64,000 nucleotides of DNA, from assembly GCF_002443255.2 (NCBI RefSeq), contig NW_019211455.1, forward strand, positions 10,944,503 to 11,008,502. The letters run 5' to 3'. The position numbers and the translations under genes were made by a program. Below, piece by piece: positions 11,766 to 26,892 of this stretch. Under the pieces are notes generated by a model that was not told the DNA's origin, ran no database searches, and saw only the letters and a list, made by a program, of their open reading frames with translations. The stretch is from Varroa destructor. Taxonomy: Eukaryota > Arthropoda > Arachnida > Mesostigmata > Varroidae. Numbering within the stretch: the stretch's first letter is position 1; each line of letters begins with the position of its first letter.

Positions 11766-14700
11766 AGAAGAGCTAGGTTCGACGGCTAGAGGTGCTGGGA
11801 AGCAAGCAGATATTCTAAAAAAGGAAAAGATGATGGTTAACATTCCTCGCAGAAGTGGAGACGACATCTAGCTAAGAAGACCGGAGCCAAGAGATGAAGA
11901 AACCAAGGAAGCAAATTTGACCGGTGACGATGCCCGCCAACCAAACCATCCAGGGTTCTGACTACGTACAGTAGATAGACATCGTTATAACTACCGCGGA
12001 ACGCAAGCATTGAAGTAAGATTGAATGACGGATCCTTAGCGCCGCGAACGTCCCTGTACGCGTTCGAGTGTTTTGCGATCGCTGAGAAACCGTATCACCG
12101 CCGTATCATCGTGCAGGATTGAACGTCTGCACTGTGAGCGGTAAGCGCGTACAAAAGAGGCCAGTAGCACATGAAAGAGTAATGATTCGGAATTCGTCTG
12201 CAATTGCTGATGATGGCTTCAGGAAGGGAATGAAGACAGAAGCGAATGACAGCGACATAAGACGAGTGGAATAAACCGAGCGAATCGAAACGATCCTGAT
12301 GAGTAGAAGTGATCTCAATGGCACTCAACTGTTGGTGGCAAGAGAGCATTAACAAAGTTTGATCAAATTAATGCTAAAAATGTCTGCGTGTCCAAGTGAG
12401 GATGGGTCAGCTAAAACGGCTAGATGTTTAAAAAACGGCGCCAGACTCTTGAACTAGCTGAAATCGATCTAACGCTTTACTTGAATCACAGACGATAAAT
12501 GCAATTAATTCGTTAGACGGGAAATACAGGTTGACTGTGATTAACGCTGTATCTATTGTGAATATACTTCGGCCTTTTTTTAGCCGAAAGAAACGCTAAA
12601 AGTTAATTGCTAAGTCAAAATAATTACCGATTGGTGGTTCCCTACTTGTCGGTCTAGCGATAGAATTGTGGCTTTTTACTCGTTAACAAGTAACAAAACT
12701 ATTCTCTTACCTCAGATTGTAAGGACAACTTTTCGTCTGAAGAGCTTAGCATCGGCCTAAATAAGAAACGATCTGAGAGAATATGACCCGCTGTAGAAAT
12801 CGCAAACAATGGAATCCGTTATGAACTGCCTTTTAGCGGATAAACTTTAATGAAGAATGGAAATCAGCTAAATATGCCTACTTATATTAGACTCTTTGCC
12901 CATAAACCTAAGAAATCGCTAAATTATCATCCAGAGTTAAATTAGTACATCCTATTATTTGGGTTATATCAATCTGCGCTCGAAAAATGGTTAGCGGATG
13001 ATGTCTTACGTCCCAATTTCTATTTCAGTGTCTACCGCGTTGCTACAAGATATCAGCAGTACATATACAAAGTTCTTGAAATATCTGGAACTATCTCCAA
13101 ACGATAAGTAAATTTCAGCTCTGTACCTTATTCGAAACTAAAAGTATTAGTTCCACCTCCAATTAGCACCCCTACTATTTCTGCTTGCAACAGGAACGAT
13201 GCATCCGACGACATTTTCCTTGGCTGGATGCGCACTTCGTAACAACTCGCAGCAGTTTTAAGTTAAGTTTATTCCAACCTGCACCAAGTTACAATTCTGA
13301 TGCGGGCTGGAATTGAATCAGTTTCAACGCCTTCCTAAGATCCTTTCCATAGTAAGTATTTCCGTAATATCTGCCTGGAAATATATACAGGTTCAGCATG
13401 ATTTTATATCCCTAAAAAATAGATTTTTTTTTATCTGAAAGATAAGAACCTGTTTTATTTGGTACAATTCTGGCATGCAGATCTGTCGTCGGTAAAAAGT
13501 GTACCTTTTATTTGGCGTCGTCATTTCGAACTCACACTGACTGGGCTGGTTTTTCAATTGAGTGTGAAAGACCATAACTTTCGAAATCCTGTCACGCTTT
13601 GCAGAAGATCAGACAGAATTTTCAAAAGCTGAAAGGCGTATCTGATATTTTGTTTGCAGAGACGGCGAAATTCCAATCATAATTTACAGATAACAAATTA
13701 TAGGTATAAGAAAAATACGAGTTTCTCCTAAATGTCACTTTTGTTAATTACCCATGTTATTTTAATGTAGGCGGTTGAAAATAGCTTTACGACTATAACA
13801 GGCCCATTTGTAAAGCTTGTTTCGACAACATGTATCTCGAGCGTATGTTGCAAGTTATTAGCTGAAAATGTATTTTTTTTTCATACAGCTGCGGTGCGCT
13901 ACCCTTTAAAAACCTGACGCAAGATTCGTTGCTTCGAATTTTGCCCCTGTCATACGGCTCCGCATTGTCCCGACACAGGGTTTTTTTTCTGCTAAATTGG
14001 CAGAAAGTAGGAAGCGATGCTATCAAATTAGATTGTAGCTTGAGTTTTCTTTTTTTCTGCCAGAACCAAAACCTCGTCGCACTAATATTCCTGTTTATAC
14101 ATAATGGAATGGCATACTTCAGCTGATCTAGGGCCGTAACGCAATTGTACAGAAAATAGACGACGCGCGTGGTATTGTATTAAATTAGCTATAACGTTAC
14201 CCAACGCAAGCTGTAAAAGACTTAGTTACGAGAGCAAAGCACATTGAAGTGTTGAACTGCTATTACCTTTGGTCTCCAGCGCAAAGGCGAATTTTTACTC
14301 AGGAATTGTTTTTCTTTATATATTATACATAAAATTGCAGCCTATAATTTGGCCCATGGACGTGAGTAATGTTAGTCGTAACTGAAAATTTTTTTTGTCT
14401 CTAGACCTTGAAATTGAATTTGCCATAAATCATAATGTAACAATAATCGTGATGCCGCCTGTGAGAATCCTTGTTAGCCTAAGAGTTTGCCTCGCTATTT
14501 AGGCTAAACAAGTTCACGACAATGACCCTTGTGTCCTAGTTAGCTGATATTTTCCAGTTGAGAAGGAATGTGATTCTAAAATGGGCCACGAGGAAAGTAT
14601 TGGTGATACTTCGTTGGCTTATTTCTATACGCTTTTCTATCTTTATTTATACCTTGATAGGCTACGACTAGTTAAGAAAACCATCAAAAACTCGACCACC

Positions 14701-17049
14701 ATTTTACTATTGAAGTCTGTTTCGAGTGAACACGTTTTACTATTACATATAGTTGGCACATTTCAATGACGACTCATTATTGATTAGTCTGACTTCATAA
14801 CAACTATCGCCATTTGCGTGCTCGAAATCCATCGGATATCGGGAACTGTATTGGTTTTATAATATCAAGTCAAACAAATTGATGAGCTAGTATACTGCGG
14901 CTGTTTATTATGTGTCGATTTTCCGGTGGACCGGCCCACCTCCAGCACGCTACGCCAATGACAAGGGACTTTTTGCGCAATAGGAGTTTCCACAAATCGT
15001 AGAGTATATCTCCAGAGTACAGGCTAAAATTCAGTATAACCTACATACATCTTGCATCATCAATTGTACTGGCCATTGGTGTTTTCAAATGCTCTCTTAA
15101 GACGGAAGCAGCGGAACGACCGCGGACAACTAGGTCACCGCTAGTTTTATTCGTGACCTGCCCTTGGTGCCCACTATTTAATATCCTATTTATTAATCTA
15201 AAACAGCTTATTTTTGTACGTATGTAATACATACATGTCCCTTAAGATACCGGAGAAATTAATGAAGGAGTAGTTGGCAGAATACAGTAACGCAGCCATT
15301 AGCGGCTATACATAGCCTATTGGGTCTAGCTCTGACTCGCTACCAACAAGAGAGCTCTAACAAAAGCACTCGCTCTACGTGACGATCGTGGCCTGATCGA
15401 TCAGCTGTGTTAATTAGCTAGCATTCAATAACACGAACTCACTTGACATCAGATACCGCAGACTACTGAATTTAATTCCAAAAGGGTCCTTTGTTTCCAC
15501 TGACAATTAACAGCTTTCAGACACTAGTTGTTTCCATTATCCGAAACATCTATCACGAAGTCCATGCGGTAGTAAACGTAGTACTAGAGAAATGTAAGCA
15601 TCTCCAACTAGTAAAGAAGCACAATCTGCTTGTTAAGTGAAATGGTTATTTTATCAAAGGAAGTACGTACACGTTCATTCATCTTAGCGAAATGTTTTCG
15701 TCCTCGAACGACTCGATACCTCTCAGGTCGCTAGCATCAGTTAGCTTTGACCGCTTTACATGACAGCTCATTAAATAATCATCTTTTTTCCTTTCTGCGC
15801 GCAACGATCTCCCACGGGGCTCGTTCCACATCTTCATCTTTCATGTTAATATCACTTACTACGTTCTCTATAGGTGGCCAGTGCTCCTTGCCAGCGGTAA
15901 GCCATTTCTCTGTGGACGACCCTACCCGTTCTTTCCCTTATTCCTCTTGCACAGGGAAACTTATTAAGTTTTTTTGCGCGCCTTAAGTTTTTGTAGAGTT
16001 CCCAACGGAGGCAACAGTAATACTTGTCCTCGCATTCAACAAAGCTTTGAGCTTCACATCTCTTTCACTCGTCCAGCTGTGAGCGATGCTTGTTGTACAA
16101 GCAATATGTTAAGGGAAATTGCAAGATGATAAGAGAAACAACGGTTAAGAACAGAGGCTTTTGCAGGAAAGATTCCAAATCGCTTTCGGCGAGAGAAAGA
16201 CGTTAATTGAGATGATAGGAAAATGCGGGACAAAAAAGACTGAGCAACGTCGTCATTGCCAAAATTATTATTTAATTGCTTTCTTTAGGGTCGTTCAGCC
16301 GCACCGCTGATTGTAATGTTAATAGAGAAATACATTGTTCAGGCGAAGCACTCGTGTCAGAAACGGGTCTATAAGAAGGTTCTGAACTGCTGCATGAAGA
16401 CGTAAAGAAGACAACTCGAGTACCTAGCAAACCCATTGTGGCCCCCAACACTATTATGTTTTAGGAAATGTAGATAATGATACGCAATTGGGGTTTACTA
16501 CATATAAGGGCTGCATTAATTAAAGAAGATGTTTTACCATGCATTGAACAATATTGATGGTGTGAATGTCGAATAGAATTCCTTGCCCCCGCAAACAGCG
16601 GTGTGTATCGGCGATTTGATCGCGATAAACCAGATCAGATCACACAATATAGACAGTACGTTCATTACCGACATCTCTGCATGCGCCGCCTTTAGCTCAT
16701 ACGGTATTCCCTGTTGTTACGCAAATACCTTTTACTGACCTAACTCAGTCCACCTCAAAAAATCCTCTGGCAACGGCAATATCTAATATAATTTGCAAGT
16801 GGCAACGATGTGAATGACCTAGCTATTGAACTTCCTTCTATTTCCAATACCTCGTCATTCTAAATCATTAAAGAGTATCTTGCGGTAACACTGCCAAGAA
16901 TCATTCAGTATCAGTTCGTCGTCATTGACATACTCCTAATACTTCACGTGACACCGAAATTGACATTGCAGTGCTTGACTGAATGAGTCCTTTTCTCGGA
17001 GGTAGTTGTTGTTGTTTTCAATCTTCTTCTGCTTTTTCTTCTGCTCCTC
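11766..17049. other. Intergenic DNA, no gene recognised
   Basis: This is AT-rich sequence with only short frames and no recognisable domain, strong repeat or RNA gene. I see nothing I can annotate. Confidence 0.55.
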
Positions 17050-18270
17050 AGGAGTTGGCAGTTGTATGGCAGCGGTGTAAGCGCCGAGCTAAATCGGGCT
17101 GTTAGGAGGAGCCTCGATATTTTCCGCCCGTGACTGTAGGAGGCGCCTGCGAGTGACAGCCATTGCGGCTCAGGGTTCAGGCCCAACCCCGTTCGACCTG
17201 AACACGCCACAATCCTGGACTCCCAGCAATCCCAGAGAAGGCATCGAGTGTTCTACCAGCACCGCGCTGCACTTCTCGCTAGCGAAAGGGGATTTGTATC
17301 TGTGCGGTGACGGCGGTCTTGGCCGAGGCAGAGACGAGCGCGCACGGGCTTGCTCCCTCGTGAGCCTCGCCCCACGGAATCAGAAGAGGAAGGAGCTTCG
17401 TCTTCGCAGCCGGCCGTCCCCCCCAATGTCGAGGCCCGGCGTTGGAAAGCATTCAGTGGCTGGCAGCTCGCTGCTGATGGACGGGCAGACTCCGCCGTGG
17501 GGCCGAAAAGCTCTGAGGGAGCTTTTCGGCCCACGGCGAAGCAGATCTCCGCGCTGCTGACGCTTGGATAGGCCGGAGAATCGCCACTCAACGGACGGAC
17601 AGATATATGTACAGCTGGGGAGTCACAGCAACATCGGCAACCCACTCTTCGGATGAAGTAGAGAATTCAATGTAGAAGAACTGGAGAAAAGCGACTGAGC
17701 CGATTGGCACGAATGAGCAAGGCAGCAAGCGAGAATCGTTGGAGCAAGTGGCAGCAGTGACGGCGGCCGTGATGGCGGACGCTAACACTGGCTTCGTGGC
17801 TAGTCCGCTACAGGCGGTGTGCCCAATTGGGTGGAGGATCACCGTCCGACGGACTGGGCCGATAGAAGACCGACGAAGAGCACAGAGGATGACTACAGCT
17901 ACCGCTTCTCGATTCGTTCGGCAATTCATCCGTTGACAACGACGATGACGACGAGACGCGCTTCCATTCTTAGCCTTAGGGCAAACCATACGGCCATACG
18001 GCAGAAGCTTGTTCTCTAGCCACTTTCCGTGGTAAGCAAACTCTATCACCCTAGAGCAAAGCATCAGAAGCACATTCGCCTTGCCAATCCGACGAAGAGT
18101 GAGGCAGGCTCCAGACGCTTTACTACTTCGTCTACAGAAAAACCACCCTCTGACTGCTCTGACGACGTCGCAATCGCCGGACTATTCTATTCAGCATCCA
18201 AAGCCATAACCAACTTCTTGCTAAGCTGCGCGGCCAAGTCTGACCGAGATGATACTCGCCAATGATGCTT
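17050..18270. other. GC-rich patch with overlapping frames on both strands
   Basis: Composition is GC-richer than the surroundings. Frames of 130 to 161 codons occur on both strands (17153-17560 plus; 17253-17645 and 17588-18073 minus). They read in opposite directions over the same bases and contain no known domain. The patch includes the strong hairpin at 17493-17538. A promoter or untranslated exon of an unseen gene is possible but unproven. Confidence 0.4.
17493..17538. repeat. GC-rich hairpin, 20-bp stem with one bulge
   Basis: The left arm (17493-17513) and right arm (17519-17538) are reverse complements over 20 bp with a single bulged G on the left. The loop is TGAGG. The inner 14 bp are perfect (GGGCCGAAAAGCTC with GAGCTTTTCGGCCC). 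The stem would be very stable as RNA or a DNA cruciform. Because it is a palindrome, it produces the similar peptide ELFGP in frames on both strands, so that resemblance is not evidence of coding. Confidence 0.88.
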
Positions 18271-21200
18271 ACCGCTTGGGTAAATTTATTTTGCAGAGAG
18301 TGAGTAAACGCTACGGTCAGTTTGATAGGGTCCTTTTGCCATACAAAGTGTGCTGGTTGATTGTTCACTACCATACCTTTCGGCTAAGGACCCTCATCAT
18401 AAGTATCGTGTCTTCCGGCACGTCATGGAAGGAGCTGCGAGCGATAGGGGACTCTTATTCCTCATAAAGCTGGGTTTTTGAGCAGCTGGCTTTCAAGGAC
18501 AGGTAAAGTGTGCTATCTAATTAGAATAGTCATCAAGAAGAAGGCGAATCTACCATTCACCAAACCTTTGGTAACGAAGTGGCATGAACAGTCGATACTC
18601 GAGACTCGATGTAGGGCAAATAAACAAACACCTAGCCAAAGGTCCTTGACGCAGCTACAGGTCTGAGTATTAATTAGCTCAACTGGCTTGAGCTGCAAAG
18701 ACTATCTGTTTTTATCCTTAACAGAATCTGTGGCTCTATGAAGTGTCTCTATTGTACATGTCATCAGTATCCAGTTCGTCTATCGCTTGCTGTGATACAT
18801 GTGTGGATGACCTCTAAGGAGGCTAGGCCTTTTTTAACGTTAGATGCATGGATTTGGCACAACAGAAACTGGTCAAAATGAACGTGATACAATAACGCCG
18901 AGAAGGTTATTCGTAATTAGGTGATGATCTCCTCCAGATATTTCTCTAAACATATGTATTATACATTTCAATTCCGGCCACTTAAGGTTCAAAAAGGTGC
19001 TTTGATTATCTAGCATCTTTAGCCTTCCATAGGTAAGTCCTACCTAAGATTAATCCTTAGCGCCTTCTATGGACCTGCATGACCATGTGAGCCTAGCTAA
19101 TAGCAGGCGCATCAGCTGAATGAAATTCAACGGTAACATAGCTAACCGGCATCGAATCATTCATTAGCCACGAGTTGCTTATCCGTTACTCATCAGCATA
19201 GTCTTGTCACCATACTAATTCATATGTTACATGGTAATTGTGGACGAAACTTATTACAGTCCGTGAACTAAGCCTAAAAAGTCCGTAAGCCGATCAGCGT
19301 ATAGACCAACCTACTAACACACGTGTGTACTGTGTGCGTAGCGCACCATTGACACGCCTAAAAAGTTTCTAGACGCAGTGCATCATTGTTTCTGCCAGTC
19401 TCAATCGTGAGTTGTCGCTTTCCCCCTAGAGGCCATGATCAGGCCACTGGCTGTCTAGGGAAGCGCTTGATATGTGTTGAATTATACCACTAATGTGTGC
19501 TATTACTATTATTATTACGCATAACTAGTTGCCGCCAGTTTGTCCCACCGCAGGCCGCACGCTTCAAAAGGTCACTAAACATATTTACGTATGCCGTCTC
19601 TAGCTGCACAAAGAGTATATTGATAGGACGTAGCAACAAATGAAAAATGGAGAGAAGGTAACGATAAGTGATAGAAACAAGCAACACCTAACCAGAATTA
19701 TAGATTGAAAACGGGAACCTAGCGCTTTTTTTAGCTTCGAATTCTGCTTAGCGTGCCCGCTATGTCGGGATAGTGAAGATCTAATGGCGACAAGCTGCTT
19801 GACTTAAATGCTTGCTTATTTGATGTGTTATTCAACAGTTATTGTCGTTGTCGTTGGTATTGTTGGCGTCTTGCGCGGTTTGTCGCGACCCCGGCGAAAC
19901 AATAGCAAAAACAGTTCCTTTCTAAGTGTAGACGTCATCCTGGCGGCCATCATCATGTGACACTCGCGGTACTACGCGTTCGTCACGGGAACCCGTAAGT
20001 GATGAAATGAATGGCGTCTACGATGCATTGAGTTTTCCTGGTAAAGTTTGAACAAACGAATATAGTTAGGTAGGAGGAAAGGGGAAAATCTAAACCTATT
20101 TGCGGTCAAGAAATGAAGGCCAGTTAGCTTTCATATTTTTTTTTAGGATGGTTTTTCAATATCAGAAATAATACCAGCTCTAAGCCGGGCAGGTAGAGAC
20201 AAGAAACTAAAAGTAGCGAAAAAAAAAAAAACATTATAATTGATGCTCATACGTAGAAGATCATATCACTATATTTTCTTATTACAGTGTTTCGTTATTA
20301 TTTGTATAATATTTTTTTTTGTTTAGACATGTAATCACATCTGTCTACAAACGTAAGAAATGAATTTTTCCCAGTGTCCTTTCTCATCACTATATGACGT
20401 TGTATATTCACCTACAAGTGGTCAATAGCGTCTCTTCTTTACGCATGACAGAGTCATTTTACTGAACTTCTAAACAAACTCGCGGGTTAACCGCGCAGAA
20501 CTTACTTTCTGTTGTGTGTGCCACCCGCCTCACCGGCGCCGATCAGGATTCCATCTGAGCATTCCTTTGATTCCTCTGAAATTTTTGTTGGCTGTTGAAT
20601 TTCATGTCAGTTGTTGCCATTTATCGTTGTTGATCATTCGCTGTCTGTTGCCTCCCCTACACCCCCTCCCTTCACTACATCGTACTTCTTCCATCGACTC
20701 TCCCCCAACGTCTCCGCCTCCCCGTCCCCCCCGCGTCCCAAACAATAACAACAACAGAAACCACAAGAGCAGCGCAATGCCAACTAGCCGCAATGAGTAA
20801 ACCTCTAATCATAACACTTTGCCACGAGTAAACAGAAAGAGATCAACTGCCCATTGCTGACTTGACTTCTACGGACCTGTTACGATAACAACTGTGCATT
20901 TATATTTATTTATACGCGCCCGTACGCTGCTGATTCTGACAATAAACGATGGATTTTATGAATGAATACAAAGTGCGTTAAATAAATGGCTGGGCTGCAC
21001 TAGAAGGTGTATAAGTGGACTGATTTTTCTCTTGCAAATAAAATCCAGCGGTAGTAAACTTCAGAATGTTCTGCGTCTATTTTGGAAAATGCGACAGCTA
21101 ACAGACACCCACGGATTTAGGCATATGAACAATTTTGGTCCAATAAATGTTGGTATAAAGAAGTTTTACGGTATCTTTAGGACTAGAAAATCCTTTGACA

Positions 21201-24200
21201 TTTCGCAGCAAGTTCCTCACGGTCCCGGTTCGTCATTCTGTATTGATTCGCGCAAGGGGCCGTCTGAAGTAGTGGTGTTCCTTCCGGAAAAAGTAGCCAT
21301 TTGTTTACAATGATAGATCCCCAAGATACGCATAAAGGGTCCGTATAGTGCACTAAAGGAACAACCGATGGATTCGCAAATATGCTTTTTGACTATACGT
21401 ATAGGATGTATGAAATCTTAAGGCTTAAGTGTAAGGCTTGATCGAGATGAGACCCTATGTTCACACACAAACGATATCTAAAGAAAAAAGTAATGGAGAT
21501 ATTGGCTTGACGCATTCGCAATGGCCTCTTGTCTATAGCTTCTTTTTGCTAATTCTTCCTTTGTTTTGACGACAAGGTCTTATCCACTATAAAAAAAAAA
21601 AAACAATTTGATATACTTTTCCATAGATCACAAAATTGTTCACAAAAAGTTCAAGTTTTAAAGATGATACTGTGGATATTTCAAATGGGAACAACATTGT
21701 TCTCAATACCTGCTTTAACTCAGATTTTTGCCTACTTCAAACAGTTGGAACAGCGAATCAAGCAAGATCCCTATCGGTATAAGATGTAGATTTAGTTGAC
21801 GATTGTCAAGGCAAATGGCTCTATATATGACTGACAAACCTTTTATGTGGTGCCCTCATTTGTTGGGTCTGCGTTGTACACGCCACTCCTACCGTGAAGC
21901 ATTTCGCTAGCTTCTTAATCTCGGCGAGAAATGTAGCTTATAGCACAAGACATGTCCACCTTAGGCATACCAATGTCATGAACAAGGTTGTGACCAAAAA
22001 AAAACCCTGGCCGTAAGATCAACAGCATTGTCGAACATAGAATACGGTCTTCCTAGTCTGTAATATACGACCATTAGCATCGGGGACGCCTCTTTATATA
22101 TTATATAATACAATATTTTAGGTCCCGCTGGACAACACATGACGAGATTGTAAGCTATGCTTATTATAAGTTGCAACTTAATTAGTTAAGTCATGCTATG
22201 CGAAATGCAAAATCAGCAACATGTGGATAATTTTCTGCCGATTTTACGTAATTTTGTTCATTGAAAACAATTTTGTTTAATTTTTCATTGTTATCGTACG
22301 TGGACAGCTGCGGTGTATAATATATGGGACACGATCCAACATACGTTTGAGCGTGCACAAATATGCGAAAAGATCTCGGTCGAGTCGTACTTCGATCTAA
22401 CAACTGATAACCCGAATAGAAATATGCCAAAATAGTCGTCACCTCGTGACGTTTGCCCTTGTCTACCATCACATGGAAGAGCGGTAACAATCGATAATTA
22501 CCAGAAAACAAAAGCCGCTTGCGACCAAATGCGTCAAAAGCATAAAACTGATTGATTATCTCGAACGGAAGCTACATAGTAAAACGCATTTAACAAGCGA
22601 CGCTTTCAAGATAAATCATGATTCGACGCTATATGTCGTTCTAATCTAGCAAGTACCACTACAAAGCGATTATCAGTATTTTCAGTGGCGTCAGCAGACG
22701 GAAGTTTATTCAACATAATTACAAGAAACGTTCCTGTATCATTTTACTTGCCAGCCTATGTAATACACGACTTTTGATAGATACGAAAGCAACAAGAAGT
22801 GATACGTCAATGTACACCGTAGCTCTTTAAGTACCCCTTCATCCCAACACCCGTGATTTGCCCTATTTGTTCTCCTTCTTTTCCTGCTGCTGTAATTCCT
22901 CTTGTCATCTAATAGTTCTTTCCCGAGTACTTCGTTCACATCCTTAAAGCTGCCATGTTGGGGGCTTTATCTGGCTGCCCACTTAGCTCCGACCAACCCC
23001 CAACTCGGCTGTCACCCACACGCCACGCGCCAATCTCTCCTCGAAATAGCACGCTCAACTTAACAGCATAGTAGCGACACTTCTGTTGTTAACTATCCCC
23101 ACAAGAAGACAAAATTGGTTCTGGAGCCAACAGGGTCATTGTTAATGTACAATGATAACGGCAGTTCCCATACCATAATCCATAGAATAAAAGTATGTAT
23201 AGTACAGAACAATGGACATTGATTTAAGCCAGTACCTCCTTATAAGTGACACTTCACCGGAAGGAGTAAATATAGAAAGAGATGAAAAGGCAGAATGAGA
23301 AAATGCCATCGATGACGATGTAATTAGCCTAAAGCACATCGACAACCCGCTAACACTAATGGCATTGGGGTACAATCTCTGTTTGATGTCCTGAAAAGAC
23401 GTTACATTTCTCATTGATTCAGTAGGAGACGACATTCACAAAAACGCCGAAGACACCCCCATTCTAGTTGACGTAGAGAAAAACATGTTAAAATTATAAG
23501 CTTAGTATACTTTCGTATATAGAACTATCCTCGTACAGAAAAAGGAAAACGTTGCTTACATGAGACACTCGCACAATGGCTGGGTCAATTTTGGGCCTCC
23601 TATTTTCTATTGTGAGTTGATTGAAAAGCATTTTTTTTTAATCAAAATCCGTTTCTCCCCTTCTCGTATAAGAGCCATGAGCCACTATCTAGAGCCCCCG
23701 TATGAGCATCTTTGGAATATTTATGTAGCGTCATCTTTACGGTACGGCTTTAATCGAAAAAAGCATTTTATAACTGAGTCTAATTGTGTCGACTTTATGA
23801 TGGGACCATTCCATCATAATATGCGCGTTATTCTAACTTTCGGAATAAATATTGCTGGTCTGTCTTACATACGTCTTTGATAATACTAATACACTGTCCG
23901 ATACATACATGTCCGATGTCAGAGCCGAGTTGAGAAGAAGCAAAGATTCTATGAACATTATGTAATGGCCTGAACGGCTAGGTCTCTGGCTAAAAGAGAC
24001 CCAGGGTCGCAGTTTGAAATTTCACCAATGACAACCTGCGTGAGTAAAGGAAGTTTTTTATTCGTAAACTTCCATTAGTTTCTATGCGCGTCGGACAAAA
24101 CAAACTTTGGTTATTGTGAGCTCACACAAAACTGTTGAGACAAACTAGTGCTACAATGGCATATCGTTAAGTCAAATGAATTAGTCATTTTCAGTCGCTC

Positions 24201-26892
24201 CGTATCAACGACGGGCGCACATTAAACCCAGGTTCATAAGAGGCCAAGGATCATAAGGTTAACACAGGCTTCGTTTTGAGGCCAAGCAGCGGACAAACCT
24301 ACACCAGCCTATCAAGAAAGACATGAACAGCGATACCGATTGCTGCGTATTAAGGCTAGCATTGATTAGCTTTACGGTATACGCCTATCTAACAATAGGC
24401 CATTTGTACCAGAAAAGGTTGCGCGATAGTCGGCTGGCAACTTTCCGCCCAGGTCGTGTGCTCGAATCTTGGGTCGAAATACAAATACACGTGTTCTAGA
24501 AAACGATGCTGCACGATCCGAATTGAGTGCGAGTGATTTGGTAGGGTATAGTTATTCAAAGCAAGATTCAATTTTAGAGATTATTAAACTTAAGTCTGAG
24601 CGGACCATTGTATTTGCGAAGCAACATAAATGCCGTACTGATAACACAAAATTTCTCCAATCACGAGCGAAAACAACGAAACTTATTCTAGCTAATTGGC
24701 AGAAGCAATGATATCACATACTCGGCGCAAATGTTATTCCAGCAATTCCAGTACTGGTCAGACTGGTTCTCTGATCATACACGCATACATGATCATTTGA
24801 TTGATAATTATTATGTGGCAGAGCCGTCTAACTGATAAACATATTGTAAGCCACCCAGTAGCTAAGTAGCAAGCATGATACCGTAAATACTCCATCAATA
24901 ATACAAAATACGATCATTTATTTACACCGAGTAAAAATCACACACAAAAACAATTGTTCGCTGGCGATGTTCCCTCCCGCTGTCGTTAGAGCTCCTGCTC
25001 CTTGATAGGAATCGTTTGCTAATAGTGCCCCAGTCGGCGGCACACGCAGAGTCTGTTTTTAAAATCTATTGAACGTCATCTCTGAGCGACGACCGCTTTC
25101 CTCTCCACAGCTGCTTGTGAGCTGTTGGTGATTGTTTCAATACTTGACCCTTGTAGTAGCACATCGTCGTAGCGAGATACGTCGCTCGTACGAGCGTGCT
25201 AACATCCATGTATTTGTTATTGTATATGGTAAAACGATAAAGAATCTTGAGTACGCTATTCTCGATATGAAGGACCACCCAGCGATTACATTGGCCAAGA
25301 GCAAAAGGCCGTCACCGCGGTCAAGCCAGTGTCGTAGCAGAACGCACATACAACGGTATATGCTGACTCTTACAAATTCCATGTTTTGCTACAGTTTGAC
25401 CCCGCTCGATCTTAGGTAGACCGGCATGCTTATTGATTGGTAATATTTGACACTTCCGTTTCAGCCGTATGTCCGGCAACGGGAAAGTAACTGGAAGGTA
25501 ACGTCGCCTCTTAATCATTCCGTTAGCCAAATGATTCAAACTAAATGGGTTTTCAGAATCGGTTGCCAATGTCCAATGCCAATCTCTATAGGGGCAAATA
25601 GTTTTCACTATATACCGTAACTGGTAATGATCTAGAAAGACGTTTTAGATCAAGCGAAAATTTGCCGCTTCCAGGACTACGTATCAGCCCTCGTGGCTGT
25701 CGTCGCCTGCTTCCAGAACCATTTTTCAAGCACAGGACAAACATCGTGTACTTGCTTTGTGTAGAGCTTAATCAACCTGATATATTGGAACAAGTTTTTC
25801 TAAGTTCGGCTATATTTCTTCTTGTAGACTCTCAGCAGATTTGAATATAAAGCGGTGAGAAGTGTTACAAATAGATGACTTTAAATTTGTAGATATTATG
25901 TTGCTATCCCTCATGATGCTGATTCGGCGAATCAGACGAAGGCAATGTGCTGTCTAACGGAAGCTCAACATTTACGAGAACGATTTTCATATTTAAGGTT
26001 TTCGTAAAACCATCGTACTTCTTATTGAAGTTCATATACAGTATGCCAATACGACTTCACTGGTAGTATATGGAAGATAGATAATTTATGGGCTTTCTCT
26101 GAATGCAATATGCAAATTTATTGATGAGAAATGTCTGTCTTCCAAGAGACATTTGCAAGCGTTCCAGTCAGATTTATCGGCTTAGACTGCGACAATCGAG
26201 TAGATAAATGAACATGCATAGGCGAAATATTCAGTCTAAATAAAGCATATCATGCATATTATCTATGAAATTCGTTAAAAGAAATGAGCTTTTTCCAACC
26301 CAATATGTATAGGTTTCGAGGAGTACCTAGTTTTGTCATAATCACTAAAAGTGGTCTAGTATGGTAAGTATTTACTATATCCTGAATCTATACAACCCGC
26401 AGCGCTGGCGACCACTTGTGATAAAGTGAACACGCCAAGGGTTTAACGCTGACCTCAAACGATACTCTGCTGTCTCTAGTCCGTATCGATAACGCCGTAC
26501 CCACATTGTTGCTTCGTTGCCCTGGGCTGCTTGCGGCCAATACATATATATGCTAACGCCATATGGATTCGATGCGCACGCTTTATATAGAGGAAGCTAT
26601 AGGGAGAGCCTTGATAGACTGTACGAAGACAAGAGAGCGCGCTGTTTTCTATGTCACAATCTCTCTACGCAGCGCGGACCTAGTGCTATATTCTGCTAGC
26701 GGGTGAGCCGACAAAAGAGCGGCGGGAACTAAGGACAAGGGCCTTGTTCGTGTTTTATTCCGCAGGACATTATCTCTCTAATAGAGCGGCGACTATGCCG
26801 ACCACAGCCGCCTCGTTATTAACCAACTATTAAATACGACGTCCCAATTTTTCCCTGCTCCTGAATGCCTCCAACCATAGTCCAAAGTTAGT
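18271..26892. other. Intergenic DNA, no gene recognised
   Basis: This is mostly AT-rich with short frames only. It includes an imperfect inverted repeat at 19416-19465, a pyrimidine-rich stretch at about 20640-20740, and a weak tRNA-like stretch near 23965-24025. That stretch has a stem around a 7-base loop (GGTCTCT and AGAGACC) followed by a degenerate B box. No gene can be supported. Confidence 0.5.
19416..19465. repeat. Imperfect inverted repeat
   Basis: CCCTAGA near 19424-19430 pairs with TCTAGGG at 19454-19460. The pairing extends outward through CGCTT and AAGCG with small bulges. An inner GGCC pair flanks ATGATCA. It is a moderately strong foldback without coding context. Confidence 0.5.

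Noticed and set aside
17588..18073. 161-codon minus-strand frame
   Set aside because: No domain is present and plus-strand frames overlap it. The peptide similarity between strands nearby comes from the palindrome at 17493-17538.
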